A DNA stretch of 54,080 nt from Candidatus Woesearchaeota archaeon (GTDB lineage Archaea; Nanobdellota; Nanobdellia; Woesearchaeales; GW2011-AR4). The stretch is from positions 1 to 54,080 of the forward strand of contig JACOUX010000035.1 of the NCBI GenBank assembly GCA_016177615.1, read 5' to 3'. Positions 53,715-54,080 of this stretch are shown one piece after another. The notes under the pieces are model-generated. The model was not told where the DNA came from. It worked only from the letters and a program-made list of their open reading frames with translations, and did no database searches. The translations under genes and the position numbers were made by a program. Every line of letters begins with the position of its first letter. Position 1 is the first letter of the stretch.

Positions 53715-53846
53715 GTTACCACGCAAAACTAACGCCCCACCCCCTACGACTAACTAACGAAACGACTGAAACGAAATGTCCCCCTTGATGTTTGTTCTTG
53801 ATTGCTCACTTTGTTCGCTGGATTGAACACGAGCCACTAAAAATTA

Positions 53847-53999
53847 CTCTGCGGACGCAGGTTTCCAGAACTTCGTAACTGGAAACGAACTTAACAAGAA
53901 TTATATTTAATTCTTCACAATGGCTCTCGCCTTGTTCAGAACTCGAAACCTTTAATCTCAGGCAAGCTGAGTTAAAGCTTTCGCCCTTGCGAGGGAAAT
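53847..53999. other. Hairpin-rich non-coding region right of the cassette
   Basis: GTTTCCAG-AACTTCGTAA-CTGGAAAC, AAGAATTATATTTAATTCTT, CTTTAATCTCAG-GCAAG-CTGAGTTAAAG (imperfect) and CCC-TTGC-GGG-like CCCTTGCGAGGG follow one another. Together with the cassette end this makes about 410 bp without a gene (53670-54080); the 66-residue reverse ORF there looks spurious. Confidence 0.45.
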
Positions 54000-54080
54000 A
54001 TAACAACTGTTATATTGAATTATTACTCGGCATTTTTTCCTTTATTTCTTTGTGGATAAGTTTCACTTAAACCATCTTGC
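54000..54080. repeat. 81-bp direct repeat, copy 2 (runs to the window edge)
   Basis: Identical to 49928-50008. The match ends only because the window ends, so the true repeat may be longer and may continue into another structured element. A repeat stopping exactly at a sequence end can also reflect assembly-graph overlap. Confidence 0.85.

Larger units (their letters stand above)
50267..53846. mobile_element. Restriction-modification cassette bounded by inverted sequence blocks
   Basis: TAATTTTTAGTGGCT (50267-50281) recurs inverted at 53832-53846. GGGGGACATTTC (50293-50304) recurs inverted at 53773-53784, and GGGGTGGGGCG (50320-50330) at 53733-53744 with one more G. The three blocks keep their order on both sides, with different spacers. 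Between them lie a membrane-anchored protein, a Dam-type methyltransferase, a winged-helix regulator and a nuclease-like protein. AT-rich coding unlike the housekeeping genes supports transfer. There is no transposase or integrase inside and no clear target duplication, so mobility is inferred. Confidence 0.5.

Overview
The window looks like part of the chromosome of a small-genome archaeon, most likely a DPANN lineage of the Woesearchaeota/Pacearchaeota type. Archaeal markers visible in the sequence are an RFC large subunit, an archaeal histone, a second histone-fold protein, an archaeal-type GluRS, a long FKBP, a XerA recombinase, FtsZ, and many promoters of the TTTAAATA type close to start codons. 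Several predicted surface proteins carry archaeal C-terminal architecture: a Ser/Gly linker, a PGF-pre-PGF-like or WSEC-type domain, then a membrane anchor. The exact phylum is an inference.

Layout. 1-2053: end of a sodium symporter, an RFC large subunit with a frameshift in its Walker A region, and a C-terminally cut Bro-N protein. 2238-11948: a secreted subtilisin-like protease, ValRS, an unknown protein, a CysRS whose 5' end is broken by a 28-nt insertion, and a small unknown protein. 12095-12288: a tRNA-like gene with a normal T-arm and acceptor but about 100 extra nucleotides. 12873-40836: a 28-kb surface-protein region. 40860-49564: housekeeping genes (two histone-fold proteins, GluRS, coiled-coil proteins, an archaeal HTH regulator, Cmk, FKBP, FtsZ, XerA). 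49678-54080: multi-hairpin repeats and a restriction-modification cassette with internal inverted repeats.

The 28-kb region is the best candidate for an undescribed system. It has two paralogous gene sets. Each starts with a tiny DNA-binding protein (ribbon-helix-helix in set A, AbrB-like in set B). That gene overlaps or abuts a gene for a 650-720-residue protein with a pilin-like N-terminus (KAQATIF or KAQASIF). A very large signal-peptide protein with Ig/FN3-like repeats and a Cys-rich helical module follows. Set B adds two polytopic membrane proteins and a 1948-residue Cys/Trp-repeat protein ending in a PGF-pre-PGF-like domain and a membrane anchor. I infer an envelope-anchored surface or attachment apparatus under local regulation; no family I can name covers the whole set.

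The last 4.4 kb holds a Dam-type adenine methyltransferase, a PD-(D/E)XK-like endonuclease, a winged-helix regulator with a palindrome at its promoter, and an unknown membrane-anchored protein. Matching inverted sequence blocks bound this cassette. Outside it lie two tandem copies of a structured element whose stems differ by compensatory changes while their loops are conserved. An 81-bp direct repeat recurs exactly at the window end, so an assembly-graph effect should be kept in mind there.
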